Source: Chondrus crispus | Taxonomy: Eukaryota > Rhodophyta > Florideophyceae > Gigartinales > Gigartinaceae | Reading direction: 5' to 3' | Length of the DNA: 64,000 nt | Assembly: GCF_000350225.1 (NCBI RefSeq) | Contig: NW_005179322.1 | Span: forward strand, 1 to 64,000 | Notes under the pieces: generated by a model | The model's database searches: none | Seen by the model: the letters and a program-made list of their open reading frames with translations, nothing else | What the model was told of the DNA's origin: nothing | Shown here: one piece after another, positions 51,241-62,725 of the stretch | Numbering within the stretch: position 1 is the first letter of the stretch | Layout: each line of letters begins with the position of its first letter | Program-made: the position numbers and the translations under genes

Positions 51241-53802
51241 ATGAGTGGCGAATATCCCACCTCGATTCGCTCGGAGCCCGCCGATGTGCGAGAGGCCGCG
51301 CTCCGCGTCCGAGTCGGCGACGGCGACGCTGGTCCCCGAGACCGCGAACCGTCGCCCGACTTCTCCGAAGGACGCGCTCGCGCGATGTACGATCGCATCG
51401 CGGAGTATATCGAAGATGTCCGAACATCCCTCCGTATCGACGTCTCCGACAGCGTCTACGCCCGCTGTATGGATGAGTTGCGCTCCCTCCGCGAAGGAAG
51501 TTTTGAGCGCGTAACTCAGTCCTTGGAGAACCTGCGCGCTCTCGTCGACCAGCTACAGTCCCGTTTGGTACTGGTCGAAGAGGCGCGCATCGATTCCCCC
51601 GCCATGGACGTTGCGGGTCGACCCGCGAGTGCAAACTCCGGGGTCCGACGCGACCCGCAACCCTTCCCATCAGCCGAACAGATGGGAGCGTTCGCGCACA
51701 TGGCGGCGGAGCTCAACTCAACGCGCCGCCGTGCCCGTGAGATGGAACAGACCTCGGCCGAGAGGCCGCCCGGAGCCCCCTCGAGTGGGCCCGGTGCCAC
51801 TGTTCCTCCGGGCGCATCCGGAGCGCAGGAGTGGCCCCCGACTGGAGCCGTCACCAGTCGGAGGGCGGAGGACATCAAGCCGACAGCGGACGCGAACTTC
51901 GCGTCCGAGACTCAAGCCCTGCCGTATGCATCCGGAAGCATGCGGCAGTCCCGACGGGTACCGGACGAACCCGACCGTGGCCGTGGAGGAGTCGCCCGCG
52001 GATCAGGGGAACCGATTCTCCCCTTCGATCCTCGCTGGGGCGGCTACCAGCCAGCGGATCTTACCGCGCATCCCGGCCCCGTCGACATCCGAACGTTGCC
52101 TGTCACGCCGTTCGGAACGTTGGGCCCCGCCGAACCCGGGCTCGAGCCCGTCCACACCATGATACAGGAGTTCAGCGCCGTCGCGAACTACCGCATGTAT
52201 CGGTTGGACAACACCTCGAGGCTCGTTACCTCGGGTGACGCGGGACGGATCGCGAAGTACGTCCAACGCTGCCGTGGGCTCCGTCCCACGATGAAGAGCT
52301 TCGACGGTACTGACGCGATTCAGTTGCTCCCGTTTCTGAAGGATATCCGGATAACCTTCAATGCCCAGCACCTGACCGAAGGTGTGGCAATCCGTGTCTT
52401 CGCTCACTTCCTCGAGCGGGACGCGGAGCGGTTGTATACGAGTTACACCATGCGCGGCCTCCGCGCCGGCCAGCTCCACGACGACACGAGCTGGCCTGGC
52501 CTCGTCAACCAATTTATCAAACGCTACCTAACCGACGACGTGTTGGGGGAAGCGTTTGACGCTGTCGCGTCGGCGCGACAGCTTCCTCACGAAACCGAGA
52601 ACACGTTCGCAGACCGGCTGGAATCCGCCGCGTTCCAATGCACGGCCGTGTTCTCAGAACAAGCTCTCGCGCACTACTTCGTGCGCGGGCTGTCCACTGC
52701 GACCCGGGCCGCAGTGGCAGAGACGATGCAAAGGTTGCCCGGACAACAGAAGACCGAACTCTCAACGATTCGCCGTATCGCAACGGCCGAGGGTACAACC
52801 TACCGCGCCCGTCGCGGGTTGCCGCTGCCGGACCCGAAGCCGGCAGCGAAGGGAGTCCGAACTCCAAGGTCACACGGAACGAGTTCGCCGGCGACCGCCC
52901 TCCACATTGGAGAAGATGAGTGGCAGGCCGACCCTGTCCTCATCACGCAAGGCTTCGACCGGGCAGGAGGCCGACCCCCTACGCCAGCTTCCACCGGTTC
53001 GAACGGAAGCTTCGCAACGGCATTCGCACACACGCCGAGGGCCGCGGGTGGTCCGAACCACAACATGGCCGAGCTGGATATCTCCCGTCGAGAAGGAGAC
53101 CGCGGGCTGCCTAACGTGCCTCGACTCACCGATGAGGGGGCACGCCACGCGGCGACCTTCGCGTCGACCGATGGCAGCGCGTACATTTGTTGGCTGTGCC
53201 GGACGTACGGCCACGCCATGTACGCGTGCCCGTTCCTGTCGCCTGAACAACGTCAGTTCACGGCGTACAGGAACTACCGCTATGAGATGGAGACGCGCCC
53301 CGGAATGCGCAATCTCATCCAGCAGTCTACGCGGGCAGACCGAGGCCCGCGTCGAGGTGACCCGAGCCGATCGGGTGGGGGCGTCCGTTTTGCCCCTCGT
53401 GAAGGCGGGTACCGATACCCGGGGACCGATCAAAGGGATCGACGTGACCCTCGTCGGATGGATACGCGATATCCCCGTCGAGATGGGCGAGGCGACCGGG
53501 GCCGACCCCCGTTGCCCCAAGGGGTACAGAACGCCATCATGTACCTCCAAGACTGGGCTGGTGAGACGCACCCCCAGCCCACGGAAGGAGGCGGAGGGGA
53601 GCCCGTTCTCTCCGCCCCTCGAGTATTGCAACGGCCGGACGTTGCAATCCAAGGCCACGAAGTATCCGATTACTTCGTAGAAGATGGCCAGTCGGGGTGG
53701 GGAAACCGTCCCCATCCGCACGGCCAAGGGCCCGTCGACGCGCTAGCTAACGATAGCCAAGCGAATAGCACTGACAGCTCGGGTAGTTCGAAAAACCCGT
53801 AA
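51241..53802 (+). CDS. Gypsy gag, open
   Basis: 853 residues. The N-terminal third is charged and Pro/Ala-rich. The capsid-like core lies at about residues 310-540 (MKSFDGTDAIQLLPFLKDIR, FLERDAERLYTSY, ADRLESAAFQCTAVF) and follows the retrotransposon-gag fold pattern. One zinc knuckle, CWLCRTYGHAMYAC (CX2CX4HX4C), lies near residue 645. The tail is Arg/Gly-rich, typical of nucleic-acid binding. Pol starts about 145 bases downstream in another frame. It looks whole. Confidence 0.9.
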   Translation: MSGEYPTSIRSEPADVREAALRVRVGDGDAGPRDREPSPDFSEGRARAMYDRIAEYIEDVRTSLRIDVSDSVYARCMDELRSLREGSFERVTQSLENLRALVDQLQSRLVLVEEARIDSPAMDVAGRPASANSGVRRDPQPFPSAEQMGAFAHMAAELNSTRRRAREMEQTSAERPPGAPSSGPGATVPPGASGAQEWPPTGAVTSRRAEDIKPTADANFASETQALPYASGSMRQSRRVPDEPDRGRGGVARGSGEPILPFDPRWGGYQPADLTAHPGPVDIRTLPVTPFGTLGPAEPGLEPVHTMIQEFSAVANYRMYRLDNTSRLVTSGDAGRIAKYVQRCRGLRPTMKSFDGTDAIQLLPFLKDIRITFNAQHLTEGVAIRVFAHFLERDAERLYTSYTMRGLRAGQLHDDTSWPGLVNQFIKRYLTDDVLGEAFDAVASARQLPHETENTFADRLESAAFQCTAVFSEQALAHYFVRGLSTATRAAVAETMQRLPGQQKTELSTIRRIATAEGTTYRARRGLPLPDPKPAAKGVRTPRSHGTSSPATALHIGEDEWQADPVLITQGFDRAGGRPPTPASTGSNGSFATAFAHTPRAAGGPNHNMAELDISRREGDRGLPNVPRLTDEGARHAATFASTDGSAYICWLCRTYGHAMYACPFLSPEQRQFTAYRNYRYEMETRPGMRNLIQQSTRADRGPRRGDPSRSGGGVRFAPREGGYRYPGTDQRDRRDPRRMDTRYPRRDGRGDRGRPPLPQGVQNAIMYLQDWAGETHPQPTEGGGGEPVLSAPRVLQRPDVAIQGHEVSDYFVEDGQSGWGNRPHPHGQGPVDALANDSQANSTDSSGSSKNP

Positions 53803-53948
53803 AGACGGTTACGTTCGCGCGGTCGCGTGAACCGTCTTGTCAAACCAACCTTGACCCGCCCCTATTTGTCCCCGGCGGGGGAGGGGAATGTTTACCGATA
53901 TTATTCCCCTCAACCCTGCACAAGCGCACCGAGACACCCGTAAGCTCG

Positions 53949-56900
53949 GTGCGAAAGGACGAAGACGCTGAGGCAACCGTGAGCCCGGTGCACATGGAGG
54001 AAGGCATTGTGGCAACCGTGAGCCAAGTGCCTAACAAGAAGCGCATCGAACGCGCCAGCAGCCCGACCCAGGGGGACCCGGGGCCGCCAGAAGAATTCAA
54101 GCAGCGTACGAACGCGACTTGTCGCGGGGACGCGGCCGACCGAAGGGCGCCCCGCGACCAAGGCCGAAGGACGCGGAAGAGAAGTCGGAACCGGCGCCGG
54201 CGGCCCCGGCGGAACGATCTCGCCGAGCCGGGCGCGCCGAAGGTGGTCGACGGCGTCATTTGCCTTATGACGTCGAAGATTTACAACGTCCTCGGCTCGA
54301 TAGCTACGGAGGGAAATGCCTTCAAGCCCCGCACGATCGCCGTTGATACGTGCTCAGGGTACAATCTGGTGAGGAAGGCGGACCTTCCTCCCGATTGGTC
54401 GCGGTACGTCATCCGCGACGCGCCACTGCCCCGATTGGCAGGCGCGAATAGCAACCCGCTTAAGCTCTCGGCCGTCGTACGCCTGGCCGTGCGGTTGAGG
54501 AACACGACGTTCCGAATTCCGTTCGTCGTGGCGGACCAGCTCGCCGTGCCGGTCCTCCTTGGTACGGCCTTCATCGATACACACGTACGAAGTATCGACA
54601 TCGAAGCTCAACGGTTGGAGCTCCGCCACGGTGGCTCCGTTGCCATCGTCGACGGGAAGGGGGAGCCGACTCCCCCAACCAGGCGGCACGGACGTCAGAC
54701 AAGCCGGGCTGACGCACGCGACGAAGCCCCGCAGGCGATCCGAATCGCCCGCTGGGTTACCATTCCCGCGAGGTCGCAGGCCCGTGTGCGCGTCACCACG
54801 GCGGGGAGGGGCCTCGTGTTTATGGAGCCGAAGCCATCACTTCAACACCGACATGGAGTGAGGCTGACGAACGGCGTCGCCGAGGTCCTGCCGAACCAGA
54901 CCTTCGACGTCATCGTCGCGAACTTTTCGCGACGGGAAAGGCGGCTTCCGAAACACACCGTTGTGGGATACGCTAAACGCAACCCCCTCGCGATCCTGAC
55001 GCCAGAACGCCGCGTCGCCGAGGGGATCGCGCACGCGCTACACCTCACCGACTTGACCGATCAAGTCGGAACGGCAGGAGCTGGTCGACCAGGCTCCGCC
55101 CAGGGGGCAACCGTTGAGAAGAGAGGAGCCGGTACGGACGGCCGACCGGCGAAGTGCCCGCCGCCGGAAGGGGGCACCGCACCCGCCTCTGAAAAGGATC
55201 CCGAAAATCCGCCGGAGGATTGGGAAAAAGAAATCGACTTGTCATACATCGATGATGACAAGTTCCGGGTCCACGTGCTCGAGATGCTCCGTAAGCACTC
55301 AAGTCTGTGGAGCGGGGCGCTCGGAACGATCCGAGCGACCGAACACCGCATTCCCCTCGAACCGGGTACGAAGCCGATACGTTCAATGCCCTACCGAAAG
55401 GGGCCGGCTATGCGTGAGATGGTCGCCAAGGAAGTCAACAAAATGTTGAACGCAGGGGTAATCGAACCCGCGAGCACCGAGTGGGCGTCCCCCGTGGTGC
55501 TCGTACCGAAGAAAGACGGCTCTCTTCGGTTCTGCGTGGACTACCGGCGTCTCAACGCAAAGACGGCAGCGGATTCGTATCCGCTGCCCCGGATGGACGA
55601 TTGCATCGATTCGCTCGGAGATGCAGTTGTCTTTACGACGTTGGACTGCAATTCCGGTTACTGGCAGATCCCCGTCGCTCCGGAAGACCGGGACAAGACC
55701 ACGTTCACTACGCATATGGGAACGTTTCGCCATTTGCGTATGCCGTTCAGGCTAAAAGGGGCACCGGCCACCTTCCAACGTGCCCTCGACATCATCCTAT
55801 CTGGCGTCCGATGGCAGATATGCCTCGTCTACCTGGATGATGTCATCGTGTTCTCCCGTACGCACGGAGAACACGCGAAGCATCTCGACACTGTCTTGAG
55901 CTTGTTGAGGAGCGCCGGAATCTCCCTCAAGCTCAAGAAGTGTAGCTTCTTCCAACCGAAGGTGCACTACCTGGGGCACGTCATTTCCCCAGGTAAGCTG
56001 AGCGTCGCCGAAGCGGCGGCGGACGCCTTCAAGACGTTCACGTTTCCGAGGACGTTGACGCAAGTGCGCTCGTACCTCGGAGCGTGCAACGTCTACCGCC
56101 GCTTCGTGAAGGGGTTCGCGAAGATTGCGCGCCCATTAACGGACATGACGCGCAAGGACGCGGACCCCAACTTCGACGACCCGACCGAGCTGCAACTTCA
56201 AGCGTTCGAAGCGTTGAAGGAGCGGATGATTTCCCCGCCGATCCTAGGATTGCCGCGGTACGGTCGGCCGTACATGATCGACACTGATGCTAGTGCCTAT
56301 CAACTGGGCTGTACGTTGCTCCAGGAACACGAAGGCGCCAACGACTGGCGCCCCGTGGGGTATTGGTCGTACTCACTGTCCGATAGTGAGCGCAACTACA
56401 GCGCTACGGAACGCGAGTGCTTTGCCGTAGTGTGGGCCGTACGCACACTACGGCCGTACATCGAAGGTACCAAGTTCACCGTCCGGACGGACCATGATGC
56501 CCTCCGATGGCTTATGTCCCTCACGGAGAGCTCCGGAAGGCTTACCCGGTGGCGACTGCGGTTGGCGGAATACGACTTCACCATCCAGTACCGCCCCGGG
56601 CGCGTGCACCAGGTGCCCGATGCCCTGTCACGCCTCGTGTCGCCAAGGGTCACCGGTGACCCTCGCCCAGTCGTCGAGGTGGATGACGACATTCCCACCT
56701 TCGACGCGGGCACGACCGTCCGTGACGTGTCGGACGAGCTCGCAGGCCACGTCTGTACCGCGAGCTGCGATCACAAGGCCGTCCATGTCTTCGTGACAAC
56801 AAGGAACCAAGCCGGATCGCGAAGAAGTTCGCGCGTCCGTACGCGCGACGAGCCGAGGGGCGACGACGAAGCCCCCGCTCTTGAAGGACCCACCTCGTTC

Positions 56901-58502
56901 TGGGAGGAGAACGACGAGTTCGACGCTGTCGACATCGAGCGCGCCGAAGAACCCGAAGTTGGCTCGCCCGCCTCCACGGTCGCCCCTCCGCAGGACGACC
57001 TTCCGGCCCCTCTTACGTTAGAGGAGATCGCCGAAGAGCAACGCGTGGATGACTTCTGCCAGACCGTACTGGCACGACAGTCAGAGTCCCGGGACTCCGC
57101 GTTCTTCGAGGACCACCACGGGGTGCTCAAACGGAGACACCCCTTCGACCCTGACATCGTGCAGGTCGTGGTGCCACGGACGCTACGGGCTCGGCTTCTC
57201 CAGCTCTGCCACACACCAACCATCGCGGGGCACCCGGGCCAGAACCGTATGTACTTCGCGCTCCGTCGCGAGTACTACTGGCCCCATCTCGCAGCAGATG
57301 TCACAGCTACGGTGCGAGGGTGCCGAACATGCGCGATGAACCGTGTTAAGTTGCGGAAACACCTCAACCGTTTGAAGTTGTTTCCGGCAACACGGCCGCT
57401 TGAGAGCCTCGCCATCGACATCTTGGGACCGCTACCCAAGACCAAGGCAGGGAAACGGTTCCTTCTCGTAATTACGGACCGTTTCACCAAGCTGACTCAA
57501 GTTGTGGCACTGCGGACCGTAACCGCGTACACGGTCGCCGTCGCGTTCTGCGACGCGTGGGTATTTAAATACGGCGTCCCACGCTCGCTACTGTCGGATA
57601 ACGGACCGCAGTTTAACGCGAAGTTCTTCCACAGCACGTGCCGTGTCCTGGGAGTGACCAACTTGTACACTTCGGCGTACCACCCCCAGACGAACGGGCA
57701 GGTCGAGCGATACAACCGGACCATCGCTTCGATGTTACGCAATTACGTCGGCGAACATCAGGACGACTGGGACGTGTACGTGGGGCCGCTCACGTACGCG
57801 TACAACTCCCACGTACATCGTACGACGAGTACCACGCCCTTCGAGCTCGTCCTCAGCCGACCCCCGCCGGAGTTCTCTCTACGTAGAGCCGACGGTGATG
57901 CGCCCCCGTCCGATAGGGGCAACGCGCGCGCTGAATTCCTCAAGACGTTGGACGACACGATCCAGAAGGCGTACGGGAGCCTGCGCCGGACGCAGGCTCG
58001 GTACAAGCGCGACTTCGATAAGCGCGTCAGACGGCTCAACGCACGTATCAAGCCAGGTAATTACGTCTACCTGAACCCCAGCGATGGGGCAAAGACGTCT
58101 AACAAACTCGCGTCGCCCGCCGTCGGGCCATACCGGGTACTCGCCAACGACCGGCGAACCATCACGATCGATCGTGATGGTGTCACCGAGCGCGTCTCCG
58201 CAGACCGCTGCGTGTACGCGCCGCCACCGACAGGCGCGCCACGGGCGAGTACAACAACCCCAAGTGACCTTGCCGACAAGGTCACCGAGGGCACGCAGTA
58301 TGCCGTGGAACGATTACTCCGGCATCGAGGCATGGAGGACGGTACTATCGAGTTCCTCATCAAGTGGGCGGATTACGACACGCCCACATGGACCGCCCGG
58401 ACTCACGTTCCGGAGGAGTTGGTGTCTCGTTACGCCCAACGCCTCCGGAGACGCACCGGCAGGAACCTCACGTCTGACGTGAACGCGGACGTTCACGCTT
58501 GA
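53949..58502 (+). CDS. Gypsy pol with chromodomain, open
   Basis: 1517 residues in Gypsy order. The aspartic protease shows AVDTCSGYNLV near residue 130. RT shows FCVDYRRLN and LVYLDDVIVF (about residue 626). RNase H shows MIDTDASAYQLG (about 776) and RTDHDALRWL. The integrase zinc finger lies in GHPGQNRMYF with CRTCAMN. The integrase core shows AIDILGPLPK (about 1157), LSDNGPQFNAKF and NGQVERYNRTI. A GPF/Y-like module (VGPYRVLANDRRTITIDRDG) lies near 1395, and a chromodomain (YAVERLLRHR, IEFLIKWADYDTPTW) near 1445-1480. It is homologous to the pol end at 24-962. It looks whole. Confidence 0.95.
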   Translation: MRKDEDAEATVSPVHMEEGIVATVSQVPNKKRIERASSPTQGDPGPPEEFKQRTNATCRGDAADRRAPRDQGRRTRKRSRNRRRRPRRNDLAEPGAPKVVDGVICLMTSKIYNVLGSIATEGNAFKPRTIAVDTCSGYNLVRKADLPPDWSRYVIRDAPLPRLAGANSNPLKLSAVVRLAVRLRNTTFRIPFVVADQLAVPVLLGTAFIDTHVRSIDIEAQRLELRHGGSVAIVDGKGEPTPPTRRHGRQTSRADARDEAPQAIRIARWVTIPARSQARVRVTTAGRGLVFMEPKPSLQHRHGVRLTNGVAEVLPNQTFDVIVANFSRRERRLPKHTVVGYAKRNPLAILTPERRVAEGIAHALHLTDLTDQVGTAGAGRPGSAQGATVEKRGAGTDGRPAKCPPPEGGTAPASEKDPENPPEDWEKEIDLSYIDDDKFRVHVLEMLRKHSSLWSGALGTIRATEHRIPLEPGTKPIRSMPYRKGPAMREMVAKEVNKMLNAGVIEPASTEWASPVVLVPKKDGSLRFCVDYRRLNAKTAADSYPLPRMDDCIDSLGDAVVFTTLDCNSGYWQIPVAPEDRDKTTFTTHMGTFRHLRMPFRLKGAPATFQRALDIILSGVRWQICLVYLDDVIVFSRTHGEHAKHLDTVLSLLRSAGISLKLKKCSFFQPKVHYLGHVISPGKLSVAEAAADAFKTFTFPRTLTQVRSYLGACNVYRRFVKGFAKIARPLTDMTRKDADPNFDDPTELQLQAFEALKERMISPPILGLPRYGRPYMIDTDASAYQLGCTLLQEHEGANDWRPVGYWSYSLSDSERNYSATERECFAVVWAVRTLRPYIEGTKFTVRTDHDALRWLMSLTESSGRLTRWRLRLAEYDFTIQYRPGRVHQVPDALSRLVSPRVTGDPRPVVEVDDDIPTFDAGTTVRDVSDELAGHVCTASCDHKAVHVFVTTRNQAGSRRSSRVRTRDEPRGDDEAPALEGPTSFWEENDEFDAVDIERAEEPEVGSPASTVAPPQDDLPAPLTLEEIAEEQRVDDFCQTVLARQSESRDSAFFEDHHGVLKRRHPFDPDIVQVVVPRTLRARLLQLCHTPTIAGHPGQNRMYFALRREYYWPHLAADVTATVRGCRTCAMNRVKLRKHLNRLKLFPATRPLESLAIDILGPLPKTKAGKRFLLVITDRFTKLTQVVALRTVTAYTVAVAFCDAWVFKYGVPRSLLSDNGPQFNAKFFHSTCRVLGVTNLYTSAYHPQTNGQVERYNRTIASMLRNYVGEHQDDWDVYVGPLTYAYNSHVHRTTSTTPFELVLSRPPPEFSLRRADGDAPPSDRGNARAEFLKTLDDTIQKAYGSLRRTQARYKRDFDKRVRRLNARIKPGNYVYLNPSDGAKTSNKLASPAVGPYRVLANDRRTITIDRDGVTERVSADRCVYAPPPTGAPRASTTTPSDLADKVTEGTQYAVERLLRHRGMEDGTIEFLIKWADYDTPTWTARTHVPEELVSRYAQRLRRRTGRNLTSDVNADVHA

Positions 58503-58512
58503 GAGGGGGGCC
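58481..58512 (+). repeat. 32-bp direct repeat at the end of pol, contains a polypurine tract
   Basis: It spans the last codons and stop of pol and the tract GAGAGGGGGG. It matches 63667-63698 at 29 of 32 positions. At this copy no LTR start (TGT) follows. Confidence 0.9.
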
Positions 58513-60018
58513 CTCAACCGCTTCGTTACGGTTGACGTGAGGACTGCACAGAAGTCAAGCCGTATTTGACTTCCGAAACCCAAGGACACACGACGTAAAG
58601 GCGAGGCAGTACGGACTGCCAGCAAGGATCTCGACCCCGCAGCGAACGACGATACGAGGACGCAGAGCTCGAAGGGAAGTCGAATACCCCTTCCGGAGCT
58701 GAAAGGTCGGACACTCACCCCCCGAACAGGGTCACCGGACGTTCCGTTAAGTCCGATCACCGCGGCGAGGGGAGGTCCGACGACTGAGGCAACCCCAGCG
58801 GAATCACGGGAGTCCCTGGCTTGATAGGACGCAATGGCCAAAGAAAGCGGTACCGCGTAACGTACCCCACGCTGGAGGTTCGTAACGCAGTTGGAGGCTG
58901 GGAGGCGATCGCCTCCATACGGCACACCAGCCCCAGAACGCAGGAGGAGCTAGGCAAGATAAGGCGTTGCAAATTGCTGAGAAGAGCTGCAACGCGTGGG
59001 CGTAGAGACCGAGAGTCACTGTGGCTCGCGAGGATAGGGGTCCCGGATGCGACACCGAGCCACTCCGCCAACGGCTAATACGCGAAAATTGGGGCAAGGA
59101 GAAATTACACTGTCGTATCCCCAACCCGGTCTCGGCAGCACCGGCGGTCGAGGTGTGAGAAAATGGAAAATATGGACTCTTGGCGTACAGTGCGGCAATT
59201 CCACACAGCGCACCGTTCACTCCGTGCCAATATGCCAGCGCCGGAACGGGGAAAATTAACGGAAATTTATTAGTGAAAGAAATGGGCAACTCACGTGAGC
59301 GAACGTACGCACGTTGGCACGCGAGACACAGCATGCCCCGACCCGACCCTTCAGACGGACAGCCCAGCACACGGGGGAGACACACCCCGCAGAGGCGCCA
59401 ACGAAGCCGCGCTCCGAACGCGCAGCTTCCCGGCGGCACCGTACGAGATCGGCCGCCGAAAAGCGACGCCGTCGACACAGGCATCCTACCCGGACATCAA
59501 AAATTTTGAGTGGTGAAAATCGCCTTGGCCAGACGTGCAGCACGGATTGCACGTGCACGGGGCGGCGCGCGTGTCGTACGCTCGACCCGCAATGACGGGA
59601 AAGATACAAATCATCTCCTCTGGCTGAATGCGAACGCGACGTCGCGTTGCTCACTACAACGGATCGAGGAAGGCGTCCTTTTCGGGTACGGGATACGTGC
59701 GCTGCCGCTCGTGAGGCGACTGGCAGGGCCGTCGCGGGGATATCGGAGATTCGAGTCCGCCTTGTCCGACCGAAAGACAAGGAGAGGAAGCCGTCGTCAG
59801 GGGGAAGAAGGGATGTCGCGCGACACGCCGACTTTGCACTTCGTACACCCTCACCGCCTACAACCCCCGGCGCCGACAAGGCCGGCATAAGCACGAGGTC
59901 CCCGCGACGTGAGCGTCCCCGGGCTGATCGCAAATACATGTCCAACAGGCTGTCCGACACGGCCTCGGGCTCGTCGTCGATCTCCTTTCCCCCCTCCCCG
60001 CGCACGTTCGTCGACGCC
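58513..60018. other. First part of the 3' module, no supported gene
   Basis: Open frames on both strands lack recognisable domains; those right of 59800 run into the minisatellite and are composition effects. Confidence 0.5.
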
Positions 60019-61790
60019 GCGCGCTTGTGCCCTCGCCCCGATGGCGAGGGGGCGCGCTGAAGGAGACGAAGTCCGCGCGCTTGTGCCCTCGCCCCGATGG
60101 CGAGGGGGAGCACTGAAAGAGACGAACGCCACGCGCCTGTGCCCTCGCCCCGATGGCGAGGGGGGCGCGCTGAAGGAGGCGAATGCCACGCGCTCGCGCA
60201 CCCGCCGCCCGGAAGGCGAGGGGCGCGAAAGATAAGGAGAGGCGCCGCGCGAGAAGACGAATTCCTCGTGCTGTACCCGCGCGCTGCGCCCTCGCCTCAG
60301 ACGGAGAGGGACGCCAAGGAAGAGGACCACCGCACGCTGCGCCTTCGCACCCCCGCCGCCGGCAGGCGGGAGATGCGAAGGATAAGAACCTTCGTGCCGC
60401 GCCCTCGCCCCGAATGGCGAGGGGCGCGACCGAGAAGAAGAATTCCTCGCGCTGTGCTCTCACGCTCGTGCCCCTCCGCCGTCGGAGGGCGAGGGGCGCG
60501 CGGAGGATCAGACTGTTCGTCGCACGATGGGCTCTCGCCATCGATGGCGAGGGACGCCGAGGAGGAGCATCGGCTGTGTGCTGCGCCCTCGCCATCGATG
60601 GCGGGACGCCAAGTGAAAGACCATCCGTCGCGCGCCGCGCCCTCGCCACCGATGGCGAGGGACGCCGACGAGAAGACGAACGTCGCACGCGCGCCCTCGC
60701 CGCCGAAGGCGAAGGGCGCCAAGAAGAAGAGCACCCGCCGTGCACGTGAAAAGAAATTGGTCCGCATGCCCGCACACACATCACGGACTGTGCTGTGATT
60801 TTTTGGCAAAAAATGTTTTTCGCGGGAAACATTTTTTGCAATTTTTTTAGGTGATTTGATCAAGGACTCAGGGCTGTGTCTCTTCGCGCACGCGCACACA
60901 CGCGCACGGGTACTGTACGCAACAAACGTCGTAGACGCTGCGTACAGTAGGGGCCGGACGGACACTGACGGTAAAGCGAGGGGCGCGCACAAGGAGAGAC
61001 GGACGTCGCGCGTGCATGCCCTCGCTCCCGAGGGTGAGGGGCGCACAGAACAAAACGTACGTCGCGCGCGTCCGCGCCCCCCCTCCCAAAGCCAGGGCCG
61101 AAGGATAAGAGAAACGTCCGGGCCCTTGCCCCGGACGGCGAGGGGCGACCGCAAGAAAAGACGAACGGCACACGCGCGGCGCCCCCGCCACCGATGGCGG
61201 GGGGGGGCGCGCGAAGAGGAAAACGTACGCCCACACCTCGCGCTCTCGCCCCAATGGCGAGGGACAGCACTGAAAGGAACGTTCGCCGCGCGCCCGCGCC
61301 CTGGCAACCGATGACGAAGGGCGCGGGGTAAGGAAATTTGCCGAGGGCTCGCGCTCCCGCCACCGACGGCGGGGAGAGACGCGAGCAAAGAAGAAGACGT
61401 ACGCCGACGCGTCCGCCCCCTCGCCCCGATGGCGAGGGGCGCGCGGGCAAGAAGACGAATGCCGTTCGCGTTCGCGCCCCTCCTCCAAATGCGAGATGCG
61501 CGAGCGAGGAAAAAGACGAACGGCGCACGCGCGGCGCCGCCGCCACCGATGGCGGGCGTCGCGCGAAGAAGAAAACGTATGTCTACGCGCCGCGCCCTCG
61601 TCCCGATGGCGAGGGGCGCGCGCGGACAAGAACACGAGTGCCGCTCACGCCGCGCCCTCGCCCCGATGGCGAGGGACGGGAAATATGAAGCCGTTCGTGG
61701 AGCACCGGCGTCCCTCGCCACAGGCGATGAGGGACGCCAAGTATGCGAAGGATCGTCGCGCCCTCGCCCCGATGGCGAGAGGAGCGCGAG
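60019..61790 (+). repeat. Hairpin minisatellite, period about 56 bp
   Basis: Units contain the stem CCCTCGCC / GGCGAGGG around a CCGAT-type loop. The first three start their stems at 60030, 60086 and 60142, so the period is 56 bp. Later units diverge to perfect palindromes (CCCTCGCCATCGATGGCGAG) or to CCGCC/GGCGG stems while the pairing persists. About 30 units fit. An AT-rich hairpin and a GC-poor stretch (60790-60960) split the array. Long open frames over it on both strands are composition artefacts. Confidence 0.9.
60806..60839. repeat. AT-rich perfect hairpin inside the minisatellite
   Basis: GCAAAAAATGTTT and its exact reverse complement around an 8-base loop. A second inverted pair, TACTGTACGCA / TGCGTACAGTA, lies at about 60911-60949. 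Confidence 0.9.
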
Positions 61791-62094
61791 GTCCGACGGA
61801 GGTCGCGGGAGAGAAGGAAAACTCCAGGGACAATGGGGGCTCGAGGGTGAGAAGCCGATCCAACCAACGGGAGCTCGTCAAATCGAGCGCCTTGGAAATT
61901 GCCGGTAAGCGCTGCCTACCGTCGGAAAGGCGATCCGACCAATGGGAGCTCGTCAAACTCCCCATGGGAGTGATTCCCACCTCCGCCGAACCCTTTGCAT
62001 TTCCCCTCCTTCATCCGCGCGGTCCGCAGCGGACCCGGCGTAGAGGTCGTCTCCTCGAAGCGTGGATGGCGAAGGGGCACGAGGTCTAGGACGA

Positions 62095-62430
62095 ACTCCG
62101 CGCGCGTTGCCCTCGCCCTCGCAGGGGGAGAGACGCGAAGAAATGCGATCGTCGCGCGCCCGGCGCCCTCGCCCCGGCATGGAAAGGAGCACCGGGCGGA
62201 TAAGACCAATACAGCGCCCTGAGACCTCGCCCTCGGCACGGCGAGGGGGCGGACTGAAGGAGAGGAACGCCGCGCGCTTCTGGCCCTCGCCCCGAATGCG
62301 AGGGCGCGCAAAAGATAAGAGAAGCGTCCGCTCCCTCGCCCCGAATGGCGAGGGACGTCCAAAAGAAAAGCGAACAGCTGCTCGCTCGCGCCCTCGCCCG
62401 TAATGGCGAGGGACGCGAAGAAAGACAAGG
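62095..62430 (+). repeat. Second block of the hairpin minisatellite
   Basis: It continues the CCCTCGCC-type stems (about 62110, 62170, 62230, 62290, 62335, 62390) after a gap at 61800-62090 that holds two copies of GGAGCTCGTCAAA. Confidence 0.8.
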
Positions 62431-62725
62431 CTGCACGCCCGCCTCCGCTGTATAACCTCCTCACCACGGCCCGCGCCAACCGAAGGCGAAGGGGACGTCG
62501 AGTAGAAGGGCGCTAGCTACGCGCAGCGAACCGTCGCTCGTTTGCCGTTGGTCGGTAAGGGGAACTGGCGGCGGGCTGCGGGTGGGGACCAAACGGAAGG
62601 AGGTGGTACCACGAAAACGACTCTGCAGGAAGGCGATTTTTATTGTGGAAAGGCGCCAGGGCCCCCTCTGCTCGCCGACAAGGGGAGGAGGAAACCCCGC
62701 GCGGTTGACCTACACGCTGACAAGG

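Noticed and set aside
58804-60113. Minus-strand frames of 226 and 285 codons in the first part of the 3' module
   Set aside because: No domain; the second runs into the minisatellite. They could be decayed remains of an antisense ORF but this is not supported.
60297-61721. Long open frames on both strands over the minisatellite
   Set aside because: Products are repeated low-complexity Arg/Ala/Pro strings with the 56-bp period; this is an effect of GC-rich repeats with few stop codons.
60019-62430. Regular hairpin repeats resembling a CRISPR array
   Set aside because: There are no unique spacers, the repeat itself drifts, and the array lies inside a eukaryotic Gypsy element.
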